Positions 19,513 to 28,042 are shown, numbered from the stretch's first letter. The stretch: 64,000 nucleotides of DNA from Bacteroidota bacterium (GCA_021815405.1 JAKAGV010000010.1:124001-188000); one strand, 5' to 3'. Notes: a model not told the origin generated them from the sequence alone. A program made the numbers and translations.

Positions 19513-20655
19513 CTAACTCAATTTCAAAACGAATTCTCTTGTTTCTTTATCGCATTCAAAAATAGTATAAACGTCCGGTGCTTTATGGTTCTCAATTTTT
19601 TCCAGGGCTTTGTAAATCAATTTAGGAATATTTGAAAACTTAATCATACCTTTCAGGAATTTTTCTACAGCAATTTCATTAGCAGCATTCATAATGCAGG
19701 GAGCCGTTCCGCCGGCATCAAGAGCATTGTAAGCAAGCTTCAAGCATTCGAACTTTTCCATATCCGGCTGAAAAAAAGTTAAGCTGCCAATCTTTGCAAG
19801 ATCAGTCCTTGGATTATTATTCGCCAACCTTGCCGGATAAGTTAGAGCATATTGAATCGGCAGCTTCATATCCGGCAAGCCAAGCTGAGCCTTAATAGAG
19901 CCGTCAACATACTGCACCATCGAATGTATAATTGACTGAGGATGGACCAGCACATCAATTCGTTCTTTTTCAATTCCAAAGAGCCAGCGTGCTTCAATCA
20001 TCTCAAGTCCTTTATTCATCATCGAAGCCGAATCGATTGTAATTTTATTACCCATCTCCCAATTAGGATGATGCAGCGCTTCTTGCACAGTAACATTTGC
20101 AAGAGCTTCTTTGCTTTTGTTAAGAAAAGGCCCGCCGGATGCCGTTAATATAATTTTCTCAACACTATTTTTGTCTTCTCCTTCCAAACACTGAAAAATA
20201 GCGCTGTGTTCGGAATCGATTGGAAGCAGCTTTGCATTATGCTTTTTGCAAAGATTCGTTACAAGCTCACCGGCAACTACAAGAGTTTCTTTGTTGGCAA
20301 GAGTAATTATCTTTCCGCGCTTAATTGCTTCGAGCGTAGGCGCCAAACCGCAGAAACCGACCATTGCACCGACAAAAATATCATAATCAAGATTCTTTGC
20401 GGCATCAATCAGTCCTTGCTCGCCAACAAGAACTTCACACTTTCCGTTTATCCTTCTTTCAAGCTCACGGCCAAGCTTCTCATCTTTTACAACAACAGCT
20501 TTGGGATTAAATTCATGAATCTGAGGTTCAAGCAAATCAATCTTTGTATTGATTGTAAGTGCTGTTATTTCAAACTCGCCAGGAAAATTTCGGATTACAT
20601 TTATAGTGTTAATCCCTATTGAGCCTGTAGAACCTAATATTAAAACTTTTTTCAT
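19513..20655 (-). CDS. dxr: 1-deoxy-D-xylulose 5-phosphate reductoisomerase
   Basis: Second step of the MEP isoprenoid pathway: NADPH-dependent conversion of DXP to MEP. I use the ATG at 20655 (MKKVLILGSTGSIG), which gives 380 residues, the normal length; a start 30 codons upstream adds an unrelated tail. Seen: NADPH loop GSTGSIG (8-14), NKETLVVAGE, metal ligands D147 and E149 in PIDSEHSA and E218 in NKGLEMIEARWLF, and HPNWEMGNKITID. All catalytic positions are intact. ispG, a later enzyme of the same pathway, lies about 15 kb away in this window. Confidence 0.96.
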   Translation of the reverse strand: MKKVLILGSTGSIGINTINVIRNFPGEFEITALTINTKIDLLEPQIHEFNPKAVVVKDEKLGRELERRINGKCEVLVGEQGLIDAAKNLDYDIFVGAMVGFCGLAPTLEAIKRGKIITLANKETLVVAGELVTNLCKKHNAKLLPIDSEHSAIFQCLEGEDKNSVEKIILTASGGPFLNKSKEALANVTVQEALHHPNWEMGNKITIDSASMMNKGLEMIEARWLFGIEKERIDVLVHPQSIIHSMVQYVDGSIKAQLGLPDMKLPIQYALTYPARLANNNPRTDLAKIGSLTFFQPDMEKFECLKLAYNALDAGGTAPCIMNAANEIAVEKFLKGMIKFSNIPKLIYKALEKIENHKAPDVYTIFECDKETREFVLKLS

Positions 20656-20950
20656 ATTGTTTTTTAACTCAGGCTCAAAAGTAAATAAGAATGGCTTCTT
20701 TATCAATGTAAAATAGACTAAAACCTGCTTTACCTTCGGGCTCAAAATTAAACTTGCAGTTTCGAGCTTAAACTTCTCTCAAAAAATTAAATTAAATATC
20801 ACATTCTTTCTTGATACAGACAACTTGCAACTGTATAATTGCTTCACAACACAATCACTTACGGCAATTAAAAACCGAATCCATTAATTTTGATTAGGTT
20901 TCTTCATTTTGGTTTCATTTCATTTTTAAATAATCATTTTTGGGAGTTCT

Positions 20951-22096
20951 ATGAGGATTTATAAATATATTTTTATGATTATTCTAACCTTACTTTTTAT
21001 AAAGGAAGATTTTGCCCTTCCAAGATTTGCTTTAAGAATGGGAGCTACCTGCGCCGACTGCCATATCAATCCTACCGGCGGCGCAATGCGTAACCGTGGC
21101 GGCTGGCATTACGGCTTGCGCGTCCTTCCGATTTATTCTCCGCATGAAAGCGACAGAAATTTATTAATGGATGATAGAATAGGAAAGAATATCGAGTTCG
21201 GATTTGATTACCGCACTCAATACATTTATTCGCAGGCTTTCAACGCAACTACTTTCCAGAAGATGCAAGGCTCGCTTTATTTAAATGCCAGGATAATGGA
21301 CAGCATCGACATCTATACCGATTATGACGTTCTAAATTCTTATTGGGAAGGCTACGCAATTGCACACATCCTCCCTAACAGGAGTTATATTAAAGCCGGA
21401 ACTTTTGTGCCGGACTTTGGCGTTATGCTTGATGACCATACCGCTTACACCCGCGGCGGAGATTTAGGATATTTATTCGCAACAAACACCCGACAGGGAT
21501 TAATCTACGATCCTCGCTACAATATTACCGGCGCTGAAGTAGGTTGGAATATTTCCGATTTCGGATTGTTTACTGCCAGTGTTGGAAGCCCGGTTTCGTT
21601 AAGCTTTGGAACTGATCCAACTTATACAGCAAGCATTCATTTTAATCCGGTAATTGCCAACAAAGTTGCGGTAATGGTTGGAGCCTCGTACACAAACTTC
21701 AAGGGTCCGCTTATTTACACACAAGTTCCATCGGAACATAAAGTAAATATGTACGGAGGGTTTTTAGGCTTCGGAGTTGGGCAGTTTACTTTGATAGGCG
21801 AGTACGACATTGCGAAAGATTATATTTTAACCGGCACAACTTCCAGTGCGCAAATGGTTGAAGCTTCTTATGTTTTATTTAAAGGATTGGAAGCTGTACT
21901 CCGGTATGATAGATTTGATCCAAACACCTCCGTAAACTATGACGCTGTTTCAAGATTAGTTGCAGGGTTCAGCTTCTATCCATTCAGTTTCATTGAGCTG
22001 ATACCCGAATACAGATTTCAATTTCAGGAGGTGCCGCCGGGACAGACCGCGCCTAAAAACGATTCTGCACTTTTGCAATTCCACTTCTATTATTAA
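20951..22096 (+). CDS. Outer-membrane porin-like protein with N-terminal monohaem CxxCH motif
   Basis: 381 residues. A signal peptide (1-22) is followed at once by GATCADCHINPTGGAMRN, where C34, C37 and H38 form a c-type haem site. The rest (about 70-381) alternates polar and aromatic residues, with strand-like stretches such as YIKAGTFVPDFGVML and AVLRYDRF, and ends in HFYY as barrel proteins do. The layout recalls monohaem cytochrome-porin fusions such as Cyc2, which pass electrons through the outer membrane, but the motif differs from canonical Cyc2 and homology is not shown. GGGAG lies upstream of the ATG. It is a single-gene unit with its own terminator. Confidence 0.65.
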   Translation: MRIYKYIFMIILTLLFIKEDFALPRFALRMGATCADCHINPTGGAMRNRGGWHYGLRVLPIYSPHESDRNLLMDDRIGKNIEFGFDYRTQYIYSQAFNATTFQKMQGSLYLNARIMDSIDIYTDYDVLNSYWEGYAIAHILPNRSYIKAGTFVPDFGVMLDDHTAYTRGGDLGYLFATNTRQGLIYDPRYNITGAEVGWNISDFGLFTASVGSPVSLSFGTDPTYTASIHFNPVIANKVAVMVGASYTNFKGPLIYTQVPSEHKVNMYGGFLGFGVGQFTLIGEYDIAKDYILTGTTSSAQMVEASYVLFKGLEAVLRYDRFDPNTSVNYDAVSRLVAGFSFYPFSFIELIPEYRFQFQEVPPGQTAPKNDSALLQFHFYY

Positions 22097-22107
22097 AAAT
22101 ATCTTCT

Positions 22108-22148
22108 GTGAAGCTCACTTTACCGGTGAGCTTCACTTAATTCTAATT
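22108..22148 (+). terminator. Rho-independent terminator after the haem-porin gene
   Basis: A perfect 11-bp stem GTGAAGCTCAC / GTGAGCTTCAC with a 7-base loop starts 12 bases after the stop codon and is followed by TTAATTCTAATT. Confidence 0.65.
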
Positions 22149-22185
22149 CCAGATCAGCAGAATGCCAGGCGGTGACAACACCTCA

Positions 22186-22479
22186 CATAAATAATGCAGC
22201 ATAATGCCCTAAATAGTCAGCATTGTAAAAAAATGTGATAACATCTCAATAAAATGGTTTAGCATCTTGATAAAATGTGTTAGCGCCTCAATAAAATGAG
22301 TTAGCATCTTGGAAAAATGTGATAGCACCTCAATAAAATGAGTTAGCATCTTCATAAAATGTGATAGCATCTCAATCAAATAAATTAGCATCTTAAACAA
22401 ATGTGATAGCGCCTCACAAAAATGAGTTAGCATCTCAATAAAACGAGTTAGCATAATATAAAAATGGTTTAGCATCTTA
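22186..22479. repeat. 21-bp tandem repeat array
   Basis: Twelve contiguous 21-base units from 22228 to 22479, with no insertions or deletions, plus one or two degraded units before. The core is ATAAAATGAGTTAGCATCT. Units tend to alternate between a TTAGCATCTT form and a GATAGCRCCTCA form, giving a 42-bp higher-order period. The length is a multiple of three, and the minus strand stays open throughout (see the overlapping small reading frame), whereas the plus strand has stops. The rest of the 22097-22927 gap holds a terminator, a short inverted element and a hairpin at the next start codon. Confidence 0.85.
22209..22475 (-). CDS. Possible small heptad-repeat protein encoded by the 21-bp array
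   Basis: 88 codons read across the whole array as a string of seven-residue units of the form MLTHFIE / ALSHFxK / MLSHFxE. Hydrophobic residues at positions 1, 2, 5 and 6 of each heptad would give a long amphipathic or coiled-coil helix. Start and stop both fall inside or at the edge of the repeats, and no ribosome binding site is visible upstream of 22475. It may be a real repetitive peptide or a by-product of a 21-bp DNA repeat; I cannot decide from the sequence. I do not recognise a family. Confidence 0.3.
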   Translation of the reverse strand: MLNHFYIMLTRFIEMLTHFCEALSHLFKMLIYLIEMLSHFMKMLTHFIEVLSHFSKMLTHFIEALTHFIKMLNHFIEMLSHFFTMLTI

Positions 22480-22572
22480 CGTGGGTACAGTCTAAAAAAA
22501 GATTACTCCCGTGCAAACAGGAATTTAAAGAGTTTAATGTTTGGAATGGAGAGCCGTCCAAGAAGTAATTTT

Positions 22573-22653
22573 GTCGTCACGAGTGAAGTGAAGCGATCTG
22601 AATTTTGAATTAAAAACAAAAAATTGCTTCGTCGTTTCACTCTTCGCAATGAC
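22573..22653. repeat. Short dispersed palindromic element (MITE/REP-like)
   Basis: GTCGTCACGAGTGAAGTGAA at the left end is the imperfect inverse of the right end, which reads TTGCTTCGTCGTTTCACTC and continues to TTCGCAATGAC. This 'gtcattgcgag..gaagcaat' type of palindrome is scattered in high copy in many bacterial genomes. Only one copy is in the window. No transposase is present. Confidence 0.6.
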
Positions 22654-22896
22654 TTCTACTCTACTTTTTTGACAGCCTCGACATCCAGGCTATTTAGGCT
22701 TTTTAAACCGGACTCTTAAATAAATATTTTAACAAAATCTCGATGTACATAAGCTTGGCGTACAAGCAAGTTTTCTTAAAACTTTATAAGAAGACTTGCC
22801 ATAATTTGGATATAACTACTTGATAAAATTCCGGAAACACTCTGTTATATGTCTTATAAATAGCCGTTATTATCTAACACCTCCTTTCTTCCCTTG

Positions 22897-22929
22897 ATGG
22901 CTCAAAGTATTTTACTATTTTTGAGCCAT
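22897..22929 (+). promoter_or_regulatory. Stem-loop that covers the start codon of the TPR gene
   Basis: ATGGCTCAAA (22897-22906) pairs perfectly with TTTGAGCCAT (22920-22929) across a 13-base loop. The last two bases of the second arm are the A and T of the ATG at 22928. An in-frame TGA at 22922-22924 excludes any earlier start, and no Shine-Dalgarno sequence is present between the arms. The hairpin could hide the start codon and limit translation; that is inference. Confidence 0.5.
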
Positions 22930-24778
22930 GATAAGAAATATTTTTCTGATAATTTTGATTTCTGGCGGTTATCTTTTCAGCCAGGTGGATGAGAGCAACC
23001 AGTTTATGCTTGCGCAGGCTTATACCCAATCTGCGCAGTTTGAAAAAGCCAAGCCAATACTTGAGGAGCTTTATAAAAACCAGCCAAACAATTATGAATA
23101 TTTCTCTTCTCTTGAAAATGTTTACACACAGCTAAAAAATTATGATGCAGCAATTGCTTTAATTGAATCAAAGATTGGTCAAAATTCACAGGACATAAAT
23201 CTTTACGGAATGCTCGGTACCGAATATTATTTAAAAGGAAACGATAAGAAGGCATTCGAAGTTTGGGATAACGCATTAAAAACTCTTCCGCAAAATGAAA
23301 TGAATTACAGAACGATAGCCAACTACGCTATTGAAAGAAGAGCCTTCGACAAAGCAATTCAATATTTAAAAGCAGGACAGGAAATTTCTAAAAATCCTGT
23401 GCTCTTTGCTTATGACCTTGGCAATCTTTATTCACTTACGATGCAGTTTAAAGATGCAACCGAAGAATACTGCATGATTCTTTCAAAGAACCAGAGCCAG
23501 CTTTACAGTATTCAAAACAGAATTCTAAGTTATATAGACAAGCCTGGTGCGCTGCAAACTTCTATCCCTGTCGTAGAAAAATATGCTGACGGCGACGAGG
23601 TAAATTTCAAGCTTTTGCTTGCAAGATTGTATATTCAGGATAAATCATTTGACAAAGCTTATGATGAATATAAAAAAATAAGCGAAGCGCAAAACGATCA
23701 GGGAGGACAGATGCTTAGCTTTGCCGGCTTTCTTTACGGAGAAAAAAATTACAAACTTTCTGCAAAAGTGTATGATGACGTTATAAAAAAATATCCATCA
23801 TCGCCGTATATTTCTACCGCAAAGCTTGGTTATGCAAAAACACTTGAGGCAACTTTTGATGAAGAAAATTCCGCAAAGATTCCGACATGGAAGCCTTATT
23901 ACGAAATTCCTAAATTAAACTCATCGGATATTGATAAGATAGTTTCGGCATATCTTGATATTACAAAAATGTATCCTCATTCCGAAGTTGCAAGAGAAGC
24001 TTTTCTTCGGATTGGCGAGATTAAACTGTTTAAGCAGGACGATATTTCCGGCGCTGAAAAATATTTTAACGATATTATTAAGGATTCACCCGTTTCAGAT
24101 TACGCTGCCAACGCTTACCATGATTTGGCATTAATATCGGTTATGCAAGGTAATTTAGACCAGGCAATAAATTATTATTTAAAGATTACAAGCTACGGGA
24201 ATTTTGCTCAGGATATAAAGAATCAGGCAAATTATCAGATTGCACGGCTGTATTTCTATAAAGGTGATTTTGAAAAAGCAAAGGATTATCTTAAAACTAT
24301 TCTGGATAACCTTGGCAACAGCTCAGCAAATGATGCTCTTGAACTGTCACTTCTGATGAACACTTCGCAGAGTGATTCGTCTAATCTTGCGGCTTTTGCA
24401 AAGGCAGAATTGCTTGTTGATCAAAAGAAGTTTTCTGATGCTGAAAAGATTTATCAGTTAGTTTCTGCTGATCCGCAGAAACTGATGCTTCAGAACCTGG
24501 CAAGTTTTAGAGAAGCTGAGATGGAACTGGCAATGAATAATGCGGACAGTGCAACGGCTCAACTGCTGCGCATTGCCGATGAGAACGAAAAGAATATTTA
24601 TGCGGATAAAGCCTTATATTTGGTGGGCAAAATTTATCAGTATGGACTGGGGAACAGTACTAAAGCAGTTGAAACTTATGAAAACCTGCTTGCAAAATTC
24701 CCCAACTCGTTATATCTTGACGATGCAAGAGCCGAAATAAATAAGTTGAGAGGCACTTCGGTTGATAGACCGATGTAG
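22928..24778 (+). CDS. Tetratricopeptide repeat protein, exported
   Basis: 616 residues with a signal peptide (1-18, ending GGYLFSQV). The remainder is helical TPR repeats: early ones at about 25-190 (YTQSAQFEKAKPILEELYK, YYLKGNDKKAFEVWDNAL) and a second group at about 350-610 with the YbgF/BamD-like pattern (YPHSEVAREAFLRIGEI, LAKFPNSLYLDDARAEI). It should act as a periplasmic or outer-membrane-associated scaffold, possibly in envelope assembly. No partner is encoded beside it. Its ATG sits in a hairpin. Confidence 0.85.
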   Translation: MIRNIFLIILISGGYLFSQVDESNQFMLAQAYTQSAQFEKAKPILEELYKNQPNNYEYFSSLENVYTQLKNYDAAIALIESKIGQNSQDINLYGMLGTEYYLKGNDKKAFEVWDNALKTLPQNEMNYRTIANYAIERRAFDKAIQYLKAGQEISKNPVLFAYDLGNLYSLTMQFKDATEEYCMILSKNQSQLYSIQNRILSYIDKPGALQTSIPVVEKYADGDEVNFKLLLARLYIQDKSFDKAYDEYKKISEAQNDQGGQMLSFAGFLYGEKNYKLSAKVYDDVIKKYPSSPYISTAKLGYAKTLEATFDEENSAKIPTWKPYYEIPKLNSSDIDKIVSAYLDITKMYPHSEVAREAFLRIGEIKLFKQDDISGAEKYFNDIIKDSPVSDYAANAYHDLALISVMQGNLDQAINYYLKITSYGNFAQDIKNQANYQIARLYFYKGDFEKAKDYLKTILDNLGNSSANDALELSLLMNTSQSDSSNLAAFAKAELLVDQKKFSDAEKIYQLVSADPQKLMLQNLASFREAEMELAMNNADSATAQLLRIADENEKNIYADKALYLVGKIYQYGLGNSTKAVETYENLLAKFPNSLYLDDARAEINKLRGTSVDRPM

Positions 24779-24831
24779 AAATTTATAGAAAGTTCTTTCG
24801 AATATTTTCTTGTTAATTAGACAGATTTTTA

Positions 24832-25068
24832 ATGCCAATAATTTTCGAGTATTTTGGAATATTAATATTTTTTTATTCAAATGAACATGAACCTATTCAT
24901 GTTCACGGCAAATTTGAAAAGTATGAAAGTAAAGCTGAGTTTTATATTGTTAATGGGAAAGTTTCTGAAATCAAATTAAAGGCTGTCAAAGGTCGAAAAC
25001 CTCTTACTGGAGCTAAGTTAAGAGATTTCGAAAGCTTTTTAGAAATTTATTCTGAAAAAATTATTTAA
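24832..25068 (+). CDS. DUF4160 protein, apparently cut short by an in-frame stop
   Basis: 78 residues matching DUF4160 (MPIIFEYFGILIFFYSNEHE, then PIHVHGKFEKYESKAEF). DUF4160 and DUF2442 genes occur as adjacent pairs in many bacteria and have been proposed as a toxin-antitoxin module. The TAA at 25066-25068 is followed, in the same frame, by 21 more sense codons (KWIDYFVLHKDIEFEKKLLL and one Lys) and a second TAA at 25132-25134, one base before the DUF2442 start. The extra residues look like the usual DUF4160 C-terminus with its W..YF pattern. So the gene probably lost its tail by one base change. The stretch is visibly more A+T-rich than its neighbours, hinting at transfer. Confidence 0.75.
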   Translation: MPIIFEYFGILIFFYSNEHEPIHVHGKFEKYESKAEFYIVNGKVSEIKLKAVKGRKPLTGAKLRDFESFLEIYSEKII

Positions 25069-25135
25069 AAATGGATTGATTATTTTGTACTTCATAAAGA
25101 TATTGAGTTTGAAAAAAAATTACTACTAAAATAAA

Positions 25136-25414
25136 ATGAGAATAATTGAAGAATATACTGAAACATCAAATAAAGAATTAGAAATATCCTCAGTTGAATA
25201 TCTTAGCGGTTATTCTCTTAAATTATTTTTTAATGATGGAGCCATCAAAATAGTAGATTTAGAAGCATTTCTTGAAAACCCACTTCATCCATCAATTAGA
25301 AAATATTTAGACGAGAACAATTTCAAGAATTACAAAATAATCGATGGAAATCTAAACTGGAATGATTATGATTTAATTTTTCCTTTAGAAGATTTGTATG
25401 AAGGTAAATTATGA
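25136..25414 (+). CDS. DUF2442 domain protein, partner of DUF4160
   Basis: 92 residues. The pattern YLSGYSLKLFFNDGAIKIVDL and the later FKNYKIIDGNLNWNDYDLIF are typical of DUF2442, a small domain often seen as antitoxin-like partner of DUF4160. It would lie directly behind a full-length DUF4160 gene. Function in this cell is unproven. Ends 25 bases before clpX, so clpX may be partly transcribed through it. Confidence 0.75.
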   Translation: MRIIEEYTETSNKELEISSVEYLSGYSLKLFFNDGAIKIVDLEAFLENPLHPSIRKYLDENNFKNYKIIDGNLNWNDYDLIFPLEDLYEGKL

Positions 25415-25439
25415 TATTAAAGGATAAAGGAATTAATTA

Positions 25440-26711
25440 ATGGGAAAAAAACAGAACCAGAAAATAGTTAAATGTTCTTTTTGCGGAAGAGACGGCAGTG
25501 AAGTTGGCAGCATGATTGCGGGTCCGGATGTTTACATCTGCGATATATGCATCGGCAGCAGCGTTGATATTTTGAAGAACAACTTAGCGGCTTACAATTA
25601 CAAGACTAAGAACCAGATTGTTCAAACACCTTCAACAATAAAGAAGACACTTGATGAATATGTAATCGGACAGGAGCGGGCAAAAAAGATTCTTTCGGTT
25701 GCGGTTTACAACCATTATAAAAGAATAAATTCGAAGGCTTCTTTTTTTGAGCTTGACGATGTTGAAATAGAAAAGAGTAATATTCTTTTAATCGGTCCTA
25801 CAGGTGTTGGAAAAACTCTTCTTGCACAAACACTCGCAAAGATTCTGGATGTACCGTTTGCAATTGCAGATGCAACAACTTTAACCGAAGCCGGCTACGT
25901 TGGCGATGATGTTGAGACTGTTCTAGTTCATCTTTTACAAGCTGCAGATTACAATCTTGAACGAGCGCAAAAAGGAATTGTTTACATCGACGAGATAGAT
26001 AAGATTGCACGCAAAAGTGAAAGCACATCTATTACCAGAGATGTTTCCGGTGAAGGAGTACAGCAGGCACTACTAAAAATTCTTGAAGGAACAATTGCAG
26101 GAGTACCTCCTAAAGGCGGAAGGAAACATCCTGAACAAAGCTTGATTAATATCAACACTAAAAATATTTTGTTTATTGTCGGCGGTGCTTTCGAAGGAAT
26201 AGATAAAATAATCGCATCAAGAATAAACCGGAATAAAATGGGCTTTACTGCTGATGAGATAAAAAGTAAAACGCGCGAAGAAGATATGCTGCAATATATT
26301 CTTCCCGAGGACCTATTGCGCTTCGGATTAATTCCGGAGCTTGTGGGCAGAATACCCGTAATTGCGCCACTTCAGCCGCTGTCGGAAAGTGCATTGAAAA
26401 GCATCCTCGTCGAACCGAAGAATGCAATACTTAAGCAGTACAAAAAATTATTTCTGCTTGAAGGAATAGATCTCGAATTTGATCCGATGGCGCTTGAAGC
26501 TATTGTAAGCAAAGCAATGGAACGGAAAACTGGTGCAAGAGCGCTTCGGTCAATCGTTGAAGATTTTATGCTTGATATAATGTATGATCTGCCAGGCAAA
26601 GAAAATGTTGACCGCTGCATTATTACCAGAGATGTAGTTGAGCATAGTGCCGAGCCTATTTATCTTGAACCGGAAAACGGAAGACAACCGCTGCAAGAAA
26701 AATCAGCTTAG
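25440..26711 (+). CDS. clpX: ClpX, ATP-dependent Clp protease unfoldase subunit
   Basis: 423 residues, the usual length. N-terminal zinc domain with C12, C15, C34 and C37; Walker A GPTGVGKT at 119-126; Walker B VYIDEID at 181-187; pore-loop GYVGDD at 152-157; sensor-2 region [10 protein letters not shown]. It forms a hexamer that unfolds tagged proteins and feeds them to ClpP. clpP is not next to it, unlike in many bacteria; instead a toxin-antitoxin-like pair lies upstream. AAAGGAAT lies ahead of the ATG, and a terminator follows. Confidence 0.97.
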   Translation: MGKKQNQKIVKCSFCGRDGSEVGSMIAGPDVYICDICIGSSVDILKNNLAAYNYKTKNQIVQTPSTIKKTLDEYVIGQERAKKILSVAVYNHYKRINSKASFFELDDVEIEKSNILLIGPTGVGKTLLAQTLAKILDVPFAIADATTLTEAGYVGDDVETVLVHLLQAADYNLERAQKGIVYIDEIDKIARKSESTSITRDVSGEGVQQALLKILEGTIAGVPPKGGRKHPEQSLININTKNILFIVGGAFEGIDKIIASRINRNKMGFTADEIKSKTREEDMLQYILPEDLLRFGLIPELVGRIPVIAPLQPLSESALKSILVEPKNAILKQYKKLFLLEGIDLEFDPMALEAIVSKAMERKTGARALRSIVEDFMLDIMYDLPGKENVDRCIITRDVVEHSAEPIYLEPENGRQPLQEKSA

Positions 26712-26740
26712 AATAATAATTATTTGATGAATATTTAAAA

Positions 26741-26771
26741 GAGGCGGTCAATTGATCGCCTTTAATTTTTA
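26741..26771 (+). terminator. Rho-independent terminator after clpX
   Basis: GAGGCGGTCAATTGATCGCC forms a 7-bp stem (one G-U pair) with loop AATT, followed by TTTAATTTTTA. It begins 29 bases after the clpX stop. Confidence 0.7.
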
Positions 26772-26776
26772 TAGAG

Positions 26777-28042
26777 ATGATGATTATGTTTAGGAAGTTC
26801 TTAATTGGTTTAGTTTTATTCCCATTTTTAATTCTTGCTCAGTCAAAAATTCTTATTTACATGGATTTGACACAGACAAATTGTTTAAAGGCATACGGCG
26901 TAACCTATCATGCATTAGCTCGCGGCGAAGATGTTGATTGGCTCTTGAATTATCGTGGCGGTTCTTTCATGTTGGATTATACAAAGCAAACTGCAAATGA
27001 ATGCCTTGTAGACGGCGTTGCTTTTGATGCTTTGACAACTGCACAAGCTTCTGCAATCTATGCTAAAGTTCAAAGTCCGGATGTAAATATGTCGGTCGTT
27101 CGGCTGGAGAAAGCGCCGAAGATAGCAGTTTATGTACCGCCGGGATTTCGCCCGTGGGATGATGCGGTAACGCTCGCTCTTGATTATGCAAAGATTCCGT
27201 ACACAAAAATCTGGAACGATGAAATACTCCGCGGCGATCTTTCTAAATATGACTGGCTTCATCTTCATCATGAAGATTTTACTGGGCAGTATGGAAAATT
27301 CTATGCAAGCTTCAGCAATGCGCAGTGGTATATTGATAACCAGCTTGAATATGAACGCGATGCAAAGAAGAACGGATTCAAAAAAGTATCCGATATGATG
27401 AAAGTCGTTGCCCAAGATATTAAAAATTATGTAGGTCAAGGCGGATTCCTTTTTGCGATGTGTTCGGCAACTGAAACGCTTGATATTGCACTCGCTGCAC
27501 AGCATACCGATATTTGTGCTTCGATGTTTGACGGCGACCCGGCAGATCCGGATGCGCAGAAAAAATTGGATTTCTCAAACACGCTTGCATTTACAAACTT
27601 TACTCTTGAGATGAATCCTTACGTTTATGCCTTCAGCAATATTAATGTTCAGCCGAGTGAAATAGGAAATCCTGCAAACGACTATTTTACTCTTTTTGAT
27701 TTCTCTGCTAAATATGATCCAGTTCCAACTATGCTGACTCAAGATCAGGTAAATGTAATTCACGGTTTTCTCGGACAGACAACCGCATTCCATCAGGAAT
27801 ATATTAAGAAGTCCGTAATCATTTTAGCTAAAAGAACTGGCACCAACCAGGTAAAATATATTCATGGAAATTTCGGAAGAGGCACATTTACTTTCTTAGG
27901 CGGTCATGATCCGGAAGCCTACCAGCACTTAGTTGGCGATCCACCAACTGACTTATCACTACATAAAAATTCTCCAGGCTACAGGTTAATTCTTAACAAT
28001 GTATTATTTCCAGCAGCAAAGCCGAAGCCGCAGAAAACGTAA
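26777..28042 (+). CDS. Secreted protein of unknown function, Bacteroidota-type 'asparagine synthetase B'-labelled family
   Basis: 421 residues with a signal peptide (…LFPFLILAQS). The start of the mature part, KILIYMDLTQTNCLKAYGVT and DWLLNYRGGSF, resembles a family seen in Bacteroidota that databases often call asparagine synthetase B. I see neither a class II glutamine amidotransferase N-terminal Cys nor the PP-loop of real AsnB, so that name is probably wrong. The sequence has clusters of conserved-looking motifs (HLHHEDFTGQYGKFYASF, GQGGFLFAMCSATETLD, FGRGTFTFLGGHDPEAY) that suggest an alpha/beta, glutamine-amidotransferase-like fold, with C231-like Cys in FAMCSATE. ATG codons at 26780 and 26786 are alternative starts. 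Confidence 0.6.
   Translation: MMIMFRKFLIGLVLFPFLILAQSKILIYMDLTQTNCLKAYGVTYHALARGEDVDWLLNYRGGSFMLDYTKQTANECLVDGVAFDALTTAQASAIYAKVQSPDVNMSVVRLEKAPKIAVYVPPGFRPWDDAVTLALDYAKIPYTKIWNDEILRGDLSKYDWLHLHHEDFTGQYGKFYASFSNAQWYIDNQLEYERDAKKNGFKKVSDMMKVVAQDIKNYVGQGGFLFAMCSATETLDIALAAQHTDICASMFDGDPADPDAQKKLDFSNTLAFTNFTLEMNPYVYAFSNINVQPSEIGNPANDYFTLFDFSAKYDPVPTMLTQDQVNVIHGFLGQTTAFHQEYIKKSVIILAKRTGTNQVKYIHGNFGRGTFTFLGGHDPEAYQHLVGDPPTDLSLHKNSPGYRLILNNVLFPAAKPKPQKT

Noticed and set aside
22186-22479. CRISPR array suspicion
   Set aside because: Units are contiguous with no unique spacers, the repeat is only 21 bases and no cas gene is near.
22878-22889. CACCTCCTTTCT looks like the 3' end of 16S rRNA
   Set aside because: Only twelve bases match and no 16S helix 45 sequence precedes it.
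26915-27505. 196-codon open frame antisense to the secreted protein gene
   Set aside because: No recognisable domain and no ribosome binding site; shadow of the real gene.
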